NCBI RefSeq assembly: GCF_029168335.1
Contig: NZ_JARGYC010000012.1
Span: 1 to 64,000, forward strand
DNA length: 64,000 bases
Origin: Psychromarinibacter sediminicola
GTDB taxonomy: Bacteria > Pseudomonadota > Alphaproteobacteria > Rhodobacterales > Rhodobacteraceae
Reading direction: 5' to 3'
Part shown: positions 57,201 to 64,000 of the stretch, in pieces
Layout of the letters: each line of letters opens with the position of its first letter
Position numbering within the stretch: position 1 is the first letter of the stretch
Program-made: the position numbers and the translations under genes
Notes under the pieces: model-generated
The model's database searches: none
What the model was told of the DNA's origin: nothing
What the model saw: only the letters and a program-made list of their open reading frames with translations

Positions 57201-57983
57201 CTCGGGCTCCGCCGTAGCCTCGCTGTCGTCCGGCGCGGCCTGGGAATGCGAGAAGACCACGCCGCCCTCCGCGGCCTCTGGGGCCTCCGTCGCCGCCTCG
57301 TGCTCCGGCCCGGCCCCGCCCGGCACCGGATCGCCAGGCGCGGCCTCCGCCTCTTCGACGGCCGCCACCGCCGCGCCCCCGCGCCCCCGCCGCGGCTTCG
57401 GCGCCGACGCCTCCGCCGGCTCCGGCGCGTCGCCCAGCTTGCCCAGAACCTCGATCCGCCGCTTGTCCGGTTCGACCGTCTCGCCGCCCTCCAGCAGCCG
57501 CGCCGCATGCCGCGTCGGGCCGAAGAACGGCTCGCCGTCGAACTCCCCCTTCGCCGGCATCGCGACGAAGGAGACCGGGTTGAACCGGTACTGGGTCGCG
57601 AAGGTCTCCGCCTCGGCCAGCGTCGCGCGCGTGACCACGGCGACCTGCGCCTTGCCCTTCTTCATCTTCCAGTCGAAGACCAGATCGCTCGGATCGTACG
57701 GCGTCAACCCCACCAGCGCGTCGCGAATCTGCGCGATCCGGTCCGCCCGGCTCGGCCCCGGCGCGTCCACCTCGACATAGAGGATCTGCGAGTTCGGGAT
57801 CACCAGCTTGGTGGTCATACCCTCCGCTTCCAGATCCGCCGCCGTGCGCCGCAGAACCACCAGCTCGTCGACCAGATCGGGCGCATCCAGCGACACGTCG
57901 CCCACGCTCAGCCAGCCGGCCTGGGCCCGGTGCAAAAGGCTGATTCCGTCATGCGAGAGGTTCAGGGCGAAACTGGGTTTCAT
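54285..57983 (-). CDS. giant GspL/PilM-like plus GspC/PilP-like protein with disordered linker
   Basis: 1232 aa. Residues 1-160 look like an actin-fold GspL/PilM-type domain (FALNLSHDGISLLHRAQAGW, TKLVIPNSQILYVEVDAPG, IRDALVGLTPYDPSDLVFDW). A Pro/Ala/Glu-rich cytoplasmic stretch follows, then one membrane segment near 500-526 (FLGAALTLIVLLALAAVALW). About 600 residues of Pro/Ala/Glu/Thr-rich disordered sequence come next, and the last 75 residues (VNLIGIYGSASNRRALVRLA, YVKVQVGDEVDGGQVAAIGD) resemble the GspC/PilP homology region. No secretion or pilus genes are near. Function unknown; likely bridges cytoplasm and outer parts of the envelope. Confidence 0.75.
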   Translation of the reverse strand: MKPSFALNLSHDGISLLHRAQAGWLSVGDVSLDAPDLVDELVVLRRTAADLEAEGMTTKLVIPNSQILYVEVDAPGPSRADRIAQIRDALVGLTPYDPSDLVFDWKMKKGKAQVAVVTRATLAEAETFATQYRFNPVSFVAMPAKGEFDGEPFFGPTRHAARLLEGGETVEPDKRRIEVLGKLGDAPEPAEASAPKPRRGRGGAAVAAVEEAEAAPGDPVPGGAGPEHEAATEAPEAAEGGVVFSHSQAAPDDSEATAEPEPEVPLSFASRRGAAAHVNGHAVPPAAAAPAPEAPPAGPKVEDLPPVESRPAVRVAPPENEAAAPETTSPESAAPEGADDAPSAGAAPEESAPGPRRVPPVKRVNGAPLPPPVKITPRSTDPASPAARAAAVNPEAPELAKKADPVMDMAADTALGAAVPERKGRGRLADTLGRMSGRDKAARESSAAEEMATALKGPATTFDRPSAPPSKPEKARPVTATEADAMTVFGARGQVPPRARPRFLGAALTLIVLLALAAVALWSTWLMDDVASGWFGLGDEPAVTEAEEPAPVIVPDTLTPATEPEPEIAGLPDGAEPDAAGAGSEAATEAPAEDTPPVEPSVPLPGIEVTALQPEPDETPPVAPDAPRVETEGAATPPAAPEETPPAVTGAGDTPPELAAASPALPETPGIDTSAAEPPAVPEAPAEDTAAGASGATSLDDTPPSDIATIAPELADSAAPSSDITAPADGGAAPDELEIVRLDAPPASEDAPQAEVSAPAPTQVAPPTPAEAEAIYERTGVSVLAPPAIDSPGIDRIDGTVLSSADVALAEPAERGLPEAEALVPEAPTPATAGRPPLPLVEFDLDARGLVRATEEGALSPKGVMVYRGEPSVVPPPRPGTEPPVDDSQLREAPGLETPAEETELAVETPAEAPPLRPEEIVEAAAPPAEEAGAAPEGEAAAAAAEETAALDPERVSDLAPILDESDLAEAEERARFGGLTREELAAIRPTERPGEATVELAAATPADTAGTAGDGPAAETEAETEAVPEPDPDDPLIDYADVVPPLRPGTEVPGRGDNNPSLAGELLEEETAALDGEAEAAVEEQTFEDATELAVAASLTPATRPAGFASVVQAALDEAATAPAPPQEETAANDPTPDVSVPVRAPEIPTSASVAATATDENALRLNRVNLIGIYGSASNRRALVRLASGRYVKVQVGDEVDGGQVAAIGDDRLSYVKRGRTITLTLPTSG

Positions 57984-58148
57984 GCGTGCCGTCTATAATA
58001 TGTCGGGGAGGCGCGTGGGAGTCGCGCTCCCGTGTGGAGGGCTGTTTAAAGCAACAAACCGCCGAGATAAAGCAAAACACCCGCCCGCGACCTTGCGACG
58101 CCGCCCGCAACACCCGACAGTTGCCGCAATCGTGAAAGGCCCTCGACC

Positions 58149-58826
58149 ATGCGCGCCCTCGCTCTGCTGCTGACCGTTCTGTTCGTGCTGCCCGCCGCGG
58201 CGCAGGAGCCGCCCCACCGCCTCACCGTCACCGGCGAGGGCCAGGTGGCCCAGCCCCCCGACATGGCGGTGCTGACCCTGGGCGTCACGACCGAGGCGAA
58301 GGAGCCCGCCCGCGCCATGGATGCGGCCTCCGCCGCCACCGCCGGCATCCTCGACACGCTGGCCGCCGCCGGCCTCGCCGACACCGACGTGCAGACCGGC
58401 GAACTGACCCTCTCGCCGATCCGGTCCAGCGCCTCCACCACGGAGGGAGAGCGCATCACCGGCTTCCGCGCCACCAACATCGTCACCGCGAAACTGCGCG
58501 ATCTCGACCGCCTGGGCGCGGTGCTGGGCGCCGTCCTCGATGCCGGCGCCAACACCTTCCGCGGCCTGCGCTTCGACCTGCAGGATCCGGCCCCCGCCCG
58601 CGACGAGGCCCGCCGCCGCGCCGTGGCCGACGCGATGCACAAGGCCGAACTCTTCGCCGACGCCGCCGGCCTCACCCTCGGCCCGGTGCTCGAATTCAAC
58701 GAATCGCCCGGCTCCGGCCGCCCCGAGATGATGCGCGCCGCGGCCGCCGCCCCGGTCCCCGTCGCCGAAGGCGAGGTCACCATCAGCGCCGAGGTCACCA
58801 TGGTCTTCCAGATCACCGGCCCCTGA
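58149..58826 (+). CDS. secreted SIMPL-domain (DUF541) protein
   Basis: 225 aa. A signal peptide (LALLLTVLFVLPAAAQE) leads to the SIMPL domain: LTVTGEGQVAQPPDMAVLTLGV, FRATNIVTAKLRDLDRLGAVL and GEVTISAEVTMVFQI. SIMPL proteins (BP26-like) form periplasmic rings and are tied to envelope or oxidative stress. Its last 19 codons are duplicated, in decayed form, 147 bp downstream. Confidence 0.9.
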   Translation: MRALALLLTVLFVLPAAAQEPPHRLTVTGEGQVAQPPDMAVLTLGVTTEAKEPARAMDAASAATAGILDTLAAAGLADTDVQTGELTLSPIRSSASTTEGERITGFRATNIVTAKLRDLDRLGAVLGAVLDAGANTFRGLRFDLQDPAPARDEARRRAVADAMHKAELFADAAGLTLGPVLEFNESPGSGRPEMMRAAAAAPVPVAEGEVTISAEVTMVFQITGP

Positions 58827-58842
58827 CGCCGTCCCCCTGGGC

Positions 58843-58863
58843 CTCTTCTCGTTCCAAATACGC
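58843..58863 (-). repeat. 21-bp dispersed motif, copy after SIMPL
   Basis: It starts CTCTTCTCGTTCCAAATACG, one mismatch to the perfect copies. Confidence 0.6.
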
Positions 58864-58989
58864 AATCCGCCCCGCGCCCCACGCGACCACGCCGGCCCCG
58901 GCACACCGGCGCCAAGGGCGAAGCCACCACCAGCGCCGAAACCGCCATGGTCCTCGCACTCACCGGCCCGCAACGACCGCCCCCCGGGC

Positions 58990-59011
58990 TTCTTCTCGTT
59001 GAAAAATACGC
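58990..59011 (-). repeat. 21-bp dispersed motif, second copy after SIMPL
   Basis: It starts TTCTTCTCGTTGAAAAATAC, with a 1-bp insertion. It has the same orientation as the previous copy and is part of the duplication. Confidence 0.6.
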
Positions 59012-59066
59012 ACGCCCGACAGCGCCACAGGAGACCACCCCCGCCACGGCGCGACACCTCCCCACG

Positions 59067-59112
59067 GGCGGAAAAAAGCGTCGCGCGGCAGCGCGGCCAT
59101 ATGCCAGCCGCC
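59067..59112 (-). repeat. 45-bp terminator-like dispersed element, copy 3
   Basis: The plus strand starts GGCGGAAAAAAGCGTCGCGC and ends GCCAGCCGCC. On the minus strand, a CGCG-CTGC-CGCG hairpin is followed by GACGCTTTTTTCC. It lies just after the stop of the Anbu gene and probably ends that operon. Confidence 0.6.
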
Positions 59113-59114
59113 GC

Positions 59115-59840
59115 TCAGATCTCGATCCGCTGGAACGAATCCCGCAGCGCCTGGCTCCAGGCCTCGGACATCCGGCGGAAGCCCTCGTCCTGCGCCTCGA
59201 TCCGTCGCTGATCGGTGACCCGGCAGGCGTCGCGCTCGATCACCGCCAGATCCAGCGGCATCCCCACCGACAGGTTCGACCGCAGCGTCGAATCCATGCT
59301 CAGCAGCACCGCCTTCTGCGCATCCGCCAGCGAGGTCTCCGGCCGCACCACGCGGTCCAGGATCGGCTTGCCGTACTTGTGCTCGCCGATCTGCAGGAAC
59401 GGCGTGTCGCGCGTGGCCTCGATGAAATTCCCCTCGGGATAGATCAGGAACAGCCGCATCGCCCCGCCGCGCCGCTGCCCGGCCACCACCATGCTGGCGC
59501 TCGCGCGCTCCGCGCCGGCGGTCATCCGCGAGGCGATGTCGCTGGACACCTCGGCCAGCGTGTCGCCCACGATCTCGGCCACCCGCAGCATCGTCTCGGC
59601 CGTCAGGATCGAATCGCCCGCGTCCGGGCTGCGGTCCTTCGCCGCCTCGTCCAGCCGCGCCAGCGCGGTCTGCGTCACGCTCAGCGACCCGGCGGTGAGA
59701 ATGCCGATCACCCGCTCGCCCGGCTCCTCGAACAGGAACATCTTGCGATAGGTCGAGATGTTGTCGAGCCCGGCATTGGTCCGGGTGTCGGACAGCATCA
59801 CGATGCCGGCATCCAGAAGAAGCCCCACGCAATAGGTCAT
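59115..59840 (-). CDS. Anbu (ancestral beta-subunit) proteasome-like peptidase
   Basis: 241 aa. MTYCVGLLLDAGIVMLSDTR begins with Thr2, the catalytic N-terminal Thr after Met removal, as in proteasome beta subunits and HslV. LIYPEGNFIEATRDTPFLQIGEHKYGKPILD is typical of Anbu. It probably forms a ring or helix-like assembly whose substrates are unknown. It is the last gene of a four-gene set with ATP-grasp, alpha-E and transglutaminase genes; the gap to the transglutaminase gene is 30 bp. Confidence 0.93.
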   Translation of the reverse strand: MTYCVGLLLDAGIVMLSDTRTNAGLDNISTYRKMFLFEEPGERVIGILTAGSLSVTQTALARLDEAAKDRSPDAGDSILTAETMLRVAEIVGDTLAEVSSDIASRMTAGAERASASMVVAGQRRGGAMRLFLIYPEGNFIEATRDTPFLQIGEHKYGKPILDRVVRPETSLADAQKAVLLSMDSTLRSNLSVGMPLDLAVIERDACRVTDQRRIEAQDEGFRRMSEAWSQALRDSFQRIEI

Positions 59841-59870
59841 GTCCCGGCCCGTGCCCCGTTCCCCGTTCCG

Positions 59871-60686
59871 CTACTGCTGCTGGACCTGCGCGACGTTCAC
59901 CTCGACGTCAAGATATTCCGTCGCCACACCCTGCGCCACGCCCCGGATCGGCGCCGCGTCCACCGCGTCGAAGCCCGAGCCCAGCCGGATATAGCGCGCA
60001 TCCGGGCAGCAGGCATTCGCCGGGTCGAACCCGACCCAGCCCAGCCCCTCCAGGAACAGCTCCGCCCAGGCATGGCTCGCCTCGGCCATCGCGTCGCCGC
60101 CTTCCGAGAACAGGTAGCCCGCGACATAGCGCGCCGGGATCCCCAAGGTCAGCGCCGCGGCGATCAGCACATGGGTTTGGTCCTGGCAGACGCCGTAGCC
60201 ATGCTCCAGCGCCTCCGCCGCGGTGGTCGCGGCATCGGTCTCGCCGGGGCTGTAGACGATCGTCTCCGTCACCGTCCGCGCCAGCGCATGCGCGCGGCCC
60301 AGCCCCGTCTCCTCGCCCGCCACCGCCGCCTCCGCCAGGCGCCGCAGGCCGGTGCTGGGCCGGGTGGCCCGGCTGTGGCGCAGATAGACCGGCGGCCGCA
60401 CCGTCTCGCGATGCCCGCGCAGCACCCCGTTCAGATCGGCCGTCTCGACCTCGCCCGCGACCTCGACGGTCAGCCCGCTGACCCAGCCGCGCATCGACAG
60501 CGTCTGCACCCAGTCGCCGGCCCCGTCGCGGAACCCGGCGCCGATCTGGCCGCCCTCGGCGCGGACCGACCAGTCCACCACCCGCTGGTTCTCGCAATCG
60601 GCCGGCTGCAGGCGCTGGCTCTGCACCAGGTCGCGCACCGGCTCGGCGAAACGATAGGTGGTCCGGTGCGACACGCTCAGCCTCAT
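59871..60686 (-). CDS. transglutaminase-like (BTLCP-type) protein
   Basis: 271 aa. The bacterial N-terminal transglutaminase domain (LSVSHRTTYRFAEPVRDLVQSQ) is followed by the catalytic core: GYGVCQDQTHVLIAA (Cys), EASHAWAELF (His) and GFDPANACCP (Asp). It may act as a peptidase or an amide-bond-forming enzyme. The ATG overlaps the alpha-E stop by 4 bp. Longer frames upstream lie inside the alpha-E gene. Confidence 0.9.
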   Translation of the reverse strand: MRLSVSHRTTYRFAEPVRDLVQSQRLQPADCENQRVVDWSVRAEGGQIGAGFRDGAGDWVQTLSMRGWVSGLTVEVAGEVETADLNGVLRGHRETVRPPVYLRHSRATRPSTGLRRLAEAAVAGEETGLGRAHALARTVTETIVYSPGETDAATTAAEALEHGYGVCQDQTHVLIAAALTLGIPARYVAGYLFSEGGDAMAEASHAWAELFLEGLGWVGFDPANACCPDARYIRLGSGFDAVDAAPIRGVAQGVATEYLDVEVNVAQVQQQ

Positions 60687-61636
60687 GCGATCCGCCCCGT
60701 CAGATAGCTCGCCCGGATCGCCTCGGCCAGCCGCCGGGTCCGGTCGATGAACCGCTGCAGGAACTCGTGCAGCCCCTCGCGCAGGATATCGTCCACCCGC
60801 GCCTCGGCCAGCTCGCCCAGCATGCCGCGCACCTCGGTCTGCGCGCCGGTCGTCCGGTGATAGGCCCGCGCCAGCACGTCGAGGCTCTCGTTGACCTCGG
60901 AGACGCAGGACAGAAGCGACCGGGGGCATTGCGTGTTCAGGATCAGGAACTCGGCGATCTTCCATGCGGTGATCTCGCCGCCATAGGCATGGTTGAACGC
61001 CCGGTAGCTGCTCAGCGCCCGAAGCAGCGTGGTCCACTGATAGTTGTCCAGCCCGGTGCCCACATAGGTCACCTCCGGCAGCAGCACGTAGTATTTCACG
61101 TCGAGCAGCCGCGCCGTGTTGTCGGCCCGCTCCACCGCATAGCCCAGCCGCAGGAACTGGAACCCGTCGTTGCGCAGCATCGACACCTGCGTCGCGCCGC
61201 GCACCAGCGCGGCGGTGCGCATCGTCCAGTCGGTCAGATCGGCCAGCGGCAGCTGGCTGCGCTCGGTCCGCTGCATCTCGCGGATCTCCTGGAAGGCGCC
61301 GTTCAGCGCGTCCCAGACCTGCCCGGTGATCGCGGTGCGCACGATGCGCCCGTTCTCGCGGGCCGCGGTGACGCAGGACAGGATCGAAGACGGGTTGTCC
61401 TTGTCGAAGAACATGTGGCTTTCGATGTTGCGCTGCACCGCGTCGCCGTATTTCTCGCGGAAGGCGGCATAGGTGCCGCCGGCCACCAGCACGCTCTCCC
61501 ATTCGTTGCGATAGCCGCCGCCGATATTGGGCAAAAGCGCATTCCGCGCCCCCACTTCCAGAAGCCGCGCATTCGCCTCCGCCCGCTCCAGGTAGCGCCC
61601 GATCCAGAACAGGTTCTCCGCCGTCCGGCTCAGCAT
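60683..61636 (-). CDS. alpha-E domain protein
   Basis: 317 aa helical protein. MLSRTAENLFWIGRYLERAE is the usual start of the alpha-E family and FLRLGYAVERADNTARLLDVKYY a repeat of the same motif later. It always accompanies the ATP-grasp and transglutaminase genes and may act as a partner for them. It is coupled to the transglutaminase gene by a 4-bp overlap. The gap to the upstream ATP-grasp gene is 178 bp. Confidence 0.92.
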   Translation of the reverse strand: MLSRTAENLFWIGRYLERAEANARLLEVGARNALLPNIGGGYRNEWESVLVAGGTYAAFREKYGDAVQRNIESHMFFDKDNPSSILSCVTAARENGRIVRTAITGQVWDALNGAFQEIREMQRTERSQLPLADLTDWTMRTAALVRGATQVSMLRNDGFQFLRLGYAVERADNTARLLDVKYYVLLPEVTYVGTGLDNYQWTTLLRALSSYRAFNHAYGGEITAWKIAEFLILNTQCPRSLLSCVSEVNESLDVLARAYHRTTGAQTEVRGMLGELAEARVDDILREGLHEFLQRFIDRTRRLAEAIRASYLTGRIA

Positions 61637-61686
61637 GGACAGCCCTCCGCCCCGACGCACGCCCCCCGCGGCCAGCGCACCATATC

Positions 61687-61709
61687 CCCTCCCCCTGCCA
61701 GGGGGAGGG
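61687..61709. repeat. palindromic unit in the ATP-grasp / alpha-E gap
   Basis: CCCTCCCCCT pairs with AGGGGGAGGG across GCC, a 10-bp stem with a 3-nt loop, followed by CTAGGGAGGGGGT. Such CCCTCCCCCTGGCAGGGGG units are common intergenic palindromes in alphaproteobacteria. It may lessen transcription or stabilise the mRNA between the two genes. Confidence 0.7.
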
Positions 61710-61814
61710 CTAGGGAGGGGGTAAGCAGTTGGGTCATGGAGGGCGTCAGGCGGAAGGTCAGCGAGAGACCAAACCCCTCTCCCCCAGACACCACGCCCTC
61801 TCCCGATCGCCCCG

Positions 61815-63242
61815 TCATTCCGCCAGCACCCAGGTATCCTTCACCCCGCCGCCCTGCGACGAGTTCACCACCAGCGACCCTTCCTTCAGCGCCACCCGCG
61901 TCAGCCCGCCCGGCACCAGCTCGATCTCCTCGCCCACCAGGCAGAACGGCCGCAGGTCCACATGCCGCGGTGCCACGCCCTCCTCGACAAAGGACGGACA
62001 GGTCGACAGCGCCAGCGTCGGCTGCGCGATATAGTTCTCCGGCCGCTCCTCGATCTTCGACCGGAACGCCTCGATCTGGCCCTCGGTCGACTTCGGCCCC
62101 ACCAGCATCCCGTACCCGCCCGAGCCGTGCACCTCCTTCACCACCAGCTCCGGCAGATGCTCCAGCACGTATTTGCGCTCGTCCGGCCGCGCGCATTGCC
62201 AGGTCGGCACGTTCCGCAGGATCGGCTCCTCGCCCAGATAGAACCGCACCATCTCGGGCACATAGGTATAGATCGCCTTGTCGTCGGCCACGCCGGCCCC
62301 CGGCGCCGAACAGATCGTGACCCCGCCCGAGCGGTACACGTTCATCAGCCCCGGCACCCCCAGCATCGAGTCCGGCCGGAAGCACAAAGGATCCAGGAAG
62401 GCATCGTCGATCCGCCGGTAGATCACGTCCACCTTCTGCGGGCCCTCGGTGGTCTTCATCCAGACGAAATCGCCCTCGACGAACAGGTCCTGCCCCTCCA
62501 CCAGTTCCAGCCCCATCATGTCGGCCAGGAAAGTGTGCTCGTAATAGGCGCTGTTGAAATGCCCCGGCGTCAGGATCACCGCGCAGGGCTCGCCGTCGCA
62601 TTTCTTCGGCGCGACCGAGTGCAACGTCCGCTTCAGCGCCCGGGCATAGCCCTCCACCGGCGCGATCCGGTTCTTCTGGAACAGCTGCGGGAACATCCGC
62701 ATCATGATCTCGCGGTTCTCCAGCATGTAGGACACGCCCGACGGCGTCCGGCAGTTGTCCTCCAGCACATAGAACTCGTCGGGCCCCACCCGCACCAGGT
62801 CGATCCCCACGATCTGGCTGTAGACGCCCTTGGGCGGCATGATCCCCACCACCGCCTTCTCGTAGGCCTCGTTGGTGTAGACCAGCTTGTCCGGGATCCG
62901 CCCCGCCCGCACGATCTCGCCGCGCCCGTAGACGTCGCAAAGAAAGGCGTTCAGCGCCCGCGCCCGCTGCTTGATGCCGCGCTCCAGCTTGCGCCACTCG
63001 TCGGCCGAGAACACGCGCGGGAACATGTCGAACGGGATCAGCCGGTCCGGATCGCCCCCCTCGCCGTAGACGGCGAAGGTGATGCCGATCCGGCGGAACA
63101 GCTTTTCCGCCTCGTGCTGCTTCAGCGTGCGCAGCTCGACCGGCATGTCTTGCATCCAGTCCTGCAGACCGGCATAGGGCGCGCGCACCGCACCGCCGTC
63201 CTCCATCTCGTTGAAATAGCGGGGGTCTGCGGCCTTGCTCAT
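61815..63242 (-). CDS. circularly permuted type 2 ATP-grasp protein
   Basis: 475 aa. RYFNEMEDGG at the start, YTNEAYEKAVVGIMPPKGVY, YVLEDNCRTPSGVSYMLENR, and SQGGGVKDTWVL at the end identify the DUF404/407-type ATP-grasp family. It probably ligates an amino acid or peptide bond using ATP, and its neighbours may process the product. The ATG at 63242 is the first good start; a GTG is 9 bp further up. It is the first gene of the Anbu set. Confidence 0.92.
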   Translation of the reverse strand: MSKAADPRYFNEMEDGGAVRAPYAGLQDWMQDMPVELRTLKQHEAEKLFRRIGITFAVYGEGGDPDRLIPFDMFPRVFSADEWRKLERGIKQRARALNAFLCDVYGRGEIVRAGRIPDKLVYTNEAYEKAVVGIMPPKGVYSQIVGIDLVRVGPDEFYVLEDNCRTPSGVSYMLENREIMMRMFPQLFQKNRIAPVEGYARALKRTLHSVAPKKCDGEPCAVILTPGHFNSAYYEHTFLADMMGLELVEGQDLFVEGDFVWMKTTEGPQKVDVIYRRIDDAFLDPLCFRPDSMLGVPGLMNVYRSGGVTICSAPGAGVADDKAIYTYVPEMVRFYLGEEPILRNVPTWQCARPDERKYVLEHLPELVVKEVHGSGGYGMLVGPKSTEGQIEAFRSKIEERPENYIAQPTLALSTCPSFVEEGVAPRHVDLRPFCLVGEEIELVPGGLTRVALKEGSLVVNSSQGGGVKDTWVLAE

Positions 63243-63430
63243 GCATCTCACTCTTCACCGGCGGCCCGCGAAGTTCAAGCTTTCCCGCACCCCGCCGCGA
63301 CGGCGCCGGCCCGGCTGCCCAAGGATTAGGCAGCCGCCGCGCCCGTCCCGCCATCATACACGCTTTCCCCCGCCCGGCCATCGCCGCGGCGGGCGTTGGA
63401 CGCCCCGCCCCGGCCCGCTATCTTCGCCCC

Positions 63431-64000
63431 ATGGCCGTGCTCACCTTCACGCCCGAGGGCATCCACTGCCCCGCAGGCGGCTTTCACATCGACCCCTGGC
63501 GCCCCGTCGACCGGGCGCTGATCACCCACGGCCACGCCGATCATGCGCGTCCCGGCCACGCGCACTATCTCGCGACCGAAACGGCCGCCCCGGTCATCCG
63601 CCACCGCCTCGGCGACATCGCCCTCGACACCATTCCCTACGGCGAGACCCGCCGGATCGGCGACGCCACGGTCTCCTTCCACCCCGCCGGCCACGTCTCC
63701 GGCTCGGCGCAGATCCGGGTGGCGGTCGGCGGCGAGGTCTGGGTCGTCTCCGGCGATTACAAGACCGAGCCCGACGGGCTGTCCGAGCCCTTCGAGCCGG
63801 TGAAATGCCACGCCTTCGTCACCGAATGCACCTTCGGCCTGCCGGTCTTCAAATGGGCCCCCCAGGCCGAGATCGCCGCCGAGATCAACGCCTGGTGGGC
63901 CGCCACGCTCGCCCAGGGCCGCACCCCGGTCCTCGGCGCCTACGCCCTCGGCAAGGCCCAGCGCCTGCTGGCCTGCCTCGACCCGTCGATCGGCCCGATC
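63431..64000 (+). CDS. ligase-associated DNA exonuclease (metallo-beta-lactamase fold), partial
   Basis: 190 codons are visible; the gene runs out of the window. ITHGHADHARPGHAHYL is the metal-binding HxHxDH motif, with FHPAGHVSGSAQIRV and VVSGDYKTEPDGLSEPFEPV next. TECTFGLPVFKWAPQAEI continues the beta-CASP core. The family (Exo next to an ATP-dependent DNA ligase) acts in DNA repair. The downstream ligase gene should lie outside. Confidence 0.92.
   Translation, partial: MAVLTFTPEGIHCPAGGFHIDPWRPVDRALITHGHADHARPGHAHYLATETAAPVIRHRLGDIALDTIPYGETRRIGDATVSFHPAGHVSGSAQIRVAVGGEVWVVSGDYKTEPDGLSEPFEPVKCHAFVTECTFGLPVFKWAPQAEIAAEINAWWAATLAQGRTPVLGAYALGKAQRLLACLDPSIGPI

Larger units (their letters stand above)
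58771..59012. repeat. duplicate of the SIMPL gene 3' end plus the 21-bp motif
   Basis: Unit 1 (58771-58864) has the gene end and the motif after the stop. Unit 2 (58918-59012) repeats it with changes: GCGAAGCCACCACCAGCGCC for GCGAGGTCACCATCAGCGCC, then CATGGTC, CACCGGCCC and the motif again. Weaker similarity extends about 33 bp further upstream. The period is 147 bp. Confidence 0.7.

Overview
The window is dense, high-GC chromosomal DNA of an alphaproteobacterium, most likely a Rhodobacterales member (Roseobacter/Paracoccus-type). The evidence is the gene content and order: a DmdB/DmdC-like acyl-CoA gene set, a roseobacter-type 10-TM manganese transporter behind a Fur/Mur-like box, Lrp divergent from hppD, the order Suv3-type helicase / S4 protein / FdxA / CarD, and the Anbu proteasome-like operon. 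I see no rRNA, CRISPR array or phage. The species cannot be named from the sequence alone.

Layout. 1-2.8 kb: the 3' end of an IS630-type transposase, tRNA-Gln(TTG), and a kpsT-kpsE capsule export pair without a permease gene. 2.9-9.0 kb: NhaA antiporter, ArsR-regulated metal permease, GST, secreted 5'-nucleotidase and a secreted metallopeptidase-like protein. 9.3-13.4 kb: DEAD-box helicase, then a tightly coupled DUF952-pyrD-arsC-dapA-like operon. 13.5-17.1 kb: thioesterase-thioesterase-MATE operon, divergent from the manganese transporter. 17.1-26.1 kb: a fatty-acid/acyl-CoA degradation cluster (two MerR regulators, two acyl-CoA dehydrogenases, GST, thiolase, cupin, FadB). 26-31 kb: Hint-domain protein, sulfotransferase, acyl-CoA ligase, GST, LdtR-like MarR. 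31-37.5 kb: sdhE behind an XRE regulator, aspartate aminotransferase, AEC transporter, a divergent GIY-YIG/DUF2239 pair, DUF1330 protein and metY. 37.7-41.4 kb: GGDEF/degenerate-EAL protein, hydrolase, SCP2 protein, TPR protein. 41.6-46.9 kb: helicase-S4-fdxA-carD neighbourhood interrupted by a lower-GC PIN-domain gene pair. 47-48.8 kb: divergent cobS/cobT. 48.9-54.1 kb: Kef-type antiporter, Aer-like PAS protein, Lrp regulator, hppD. 54.3-58.8 kb: a giant GspL/PilM-like plus GspC/PilP-like protein and a SIMPL protein. 59.1-64 kb: Anbu, transglutaminase, alpha-E and ATP-grasp operon, then the start of a ligase-associated exonuclease gene.

The intergenic DNA is unusual. Two places hold triplets of near-perfect hairpins, a 21-bp motif recurs at least eight times near gene ends (twice as inverted pairs), a 45-bp terminator-like element occurs three times, there is an eight-copy 17-bp tandem repeat, and the 3' end of the SIMPL gene has a decayed duplicate. 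The strongest candidates for undescribed biology are the PIN gene pair, the GspL/GspC-like fusion, the hairpin triplets, and the CCCGGG-repeat bidirectional promoter that appears to give a leaderless mRNA.
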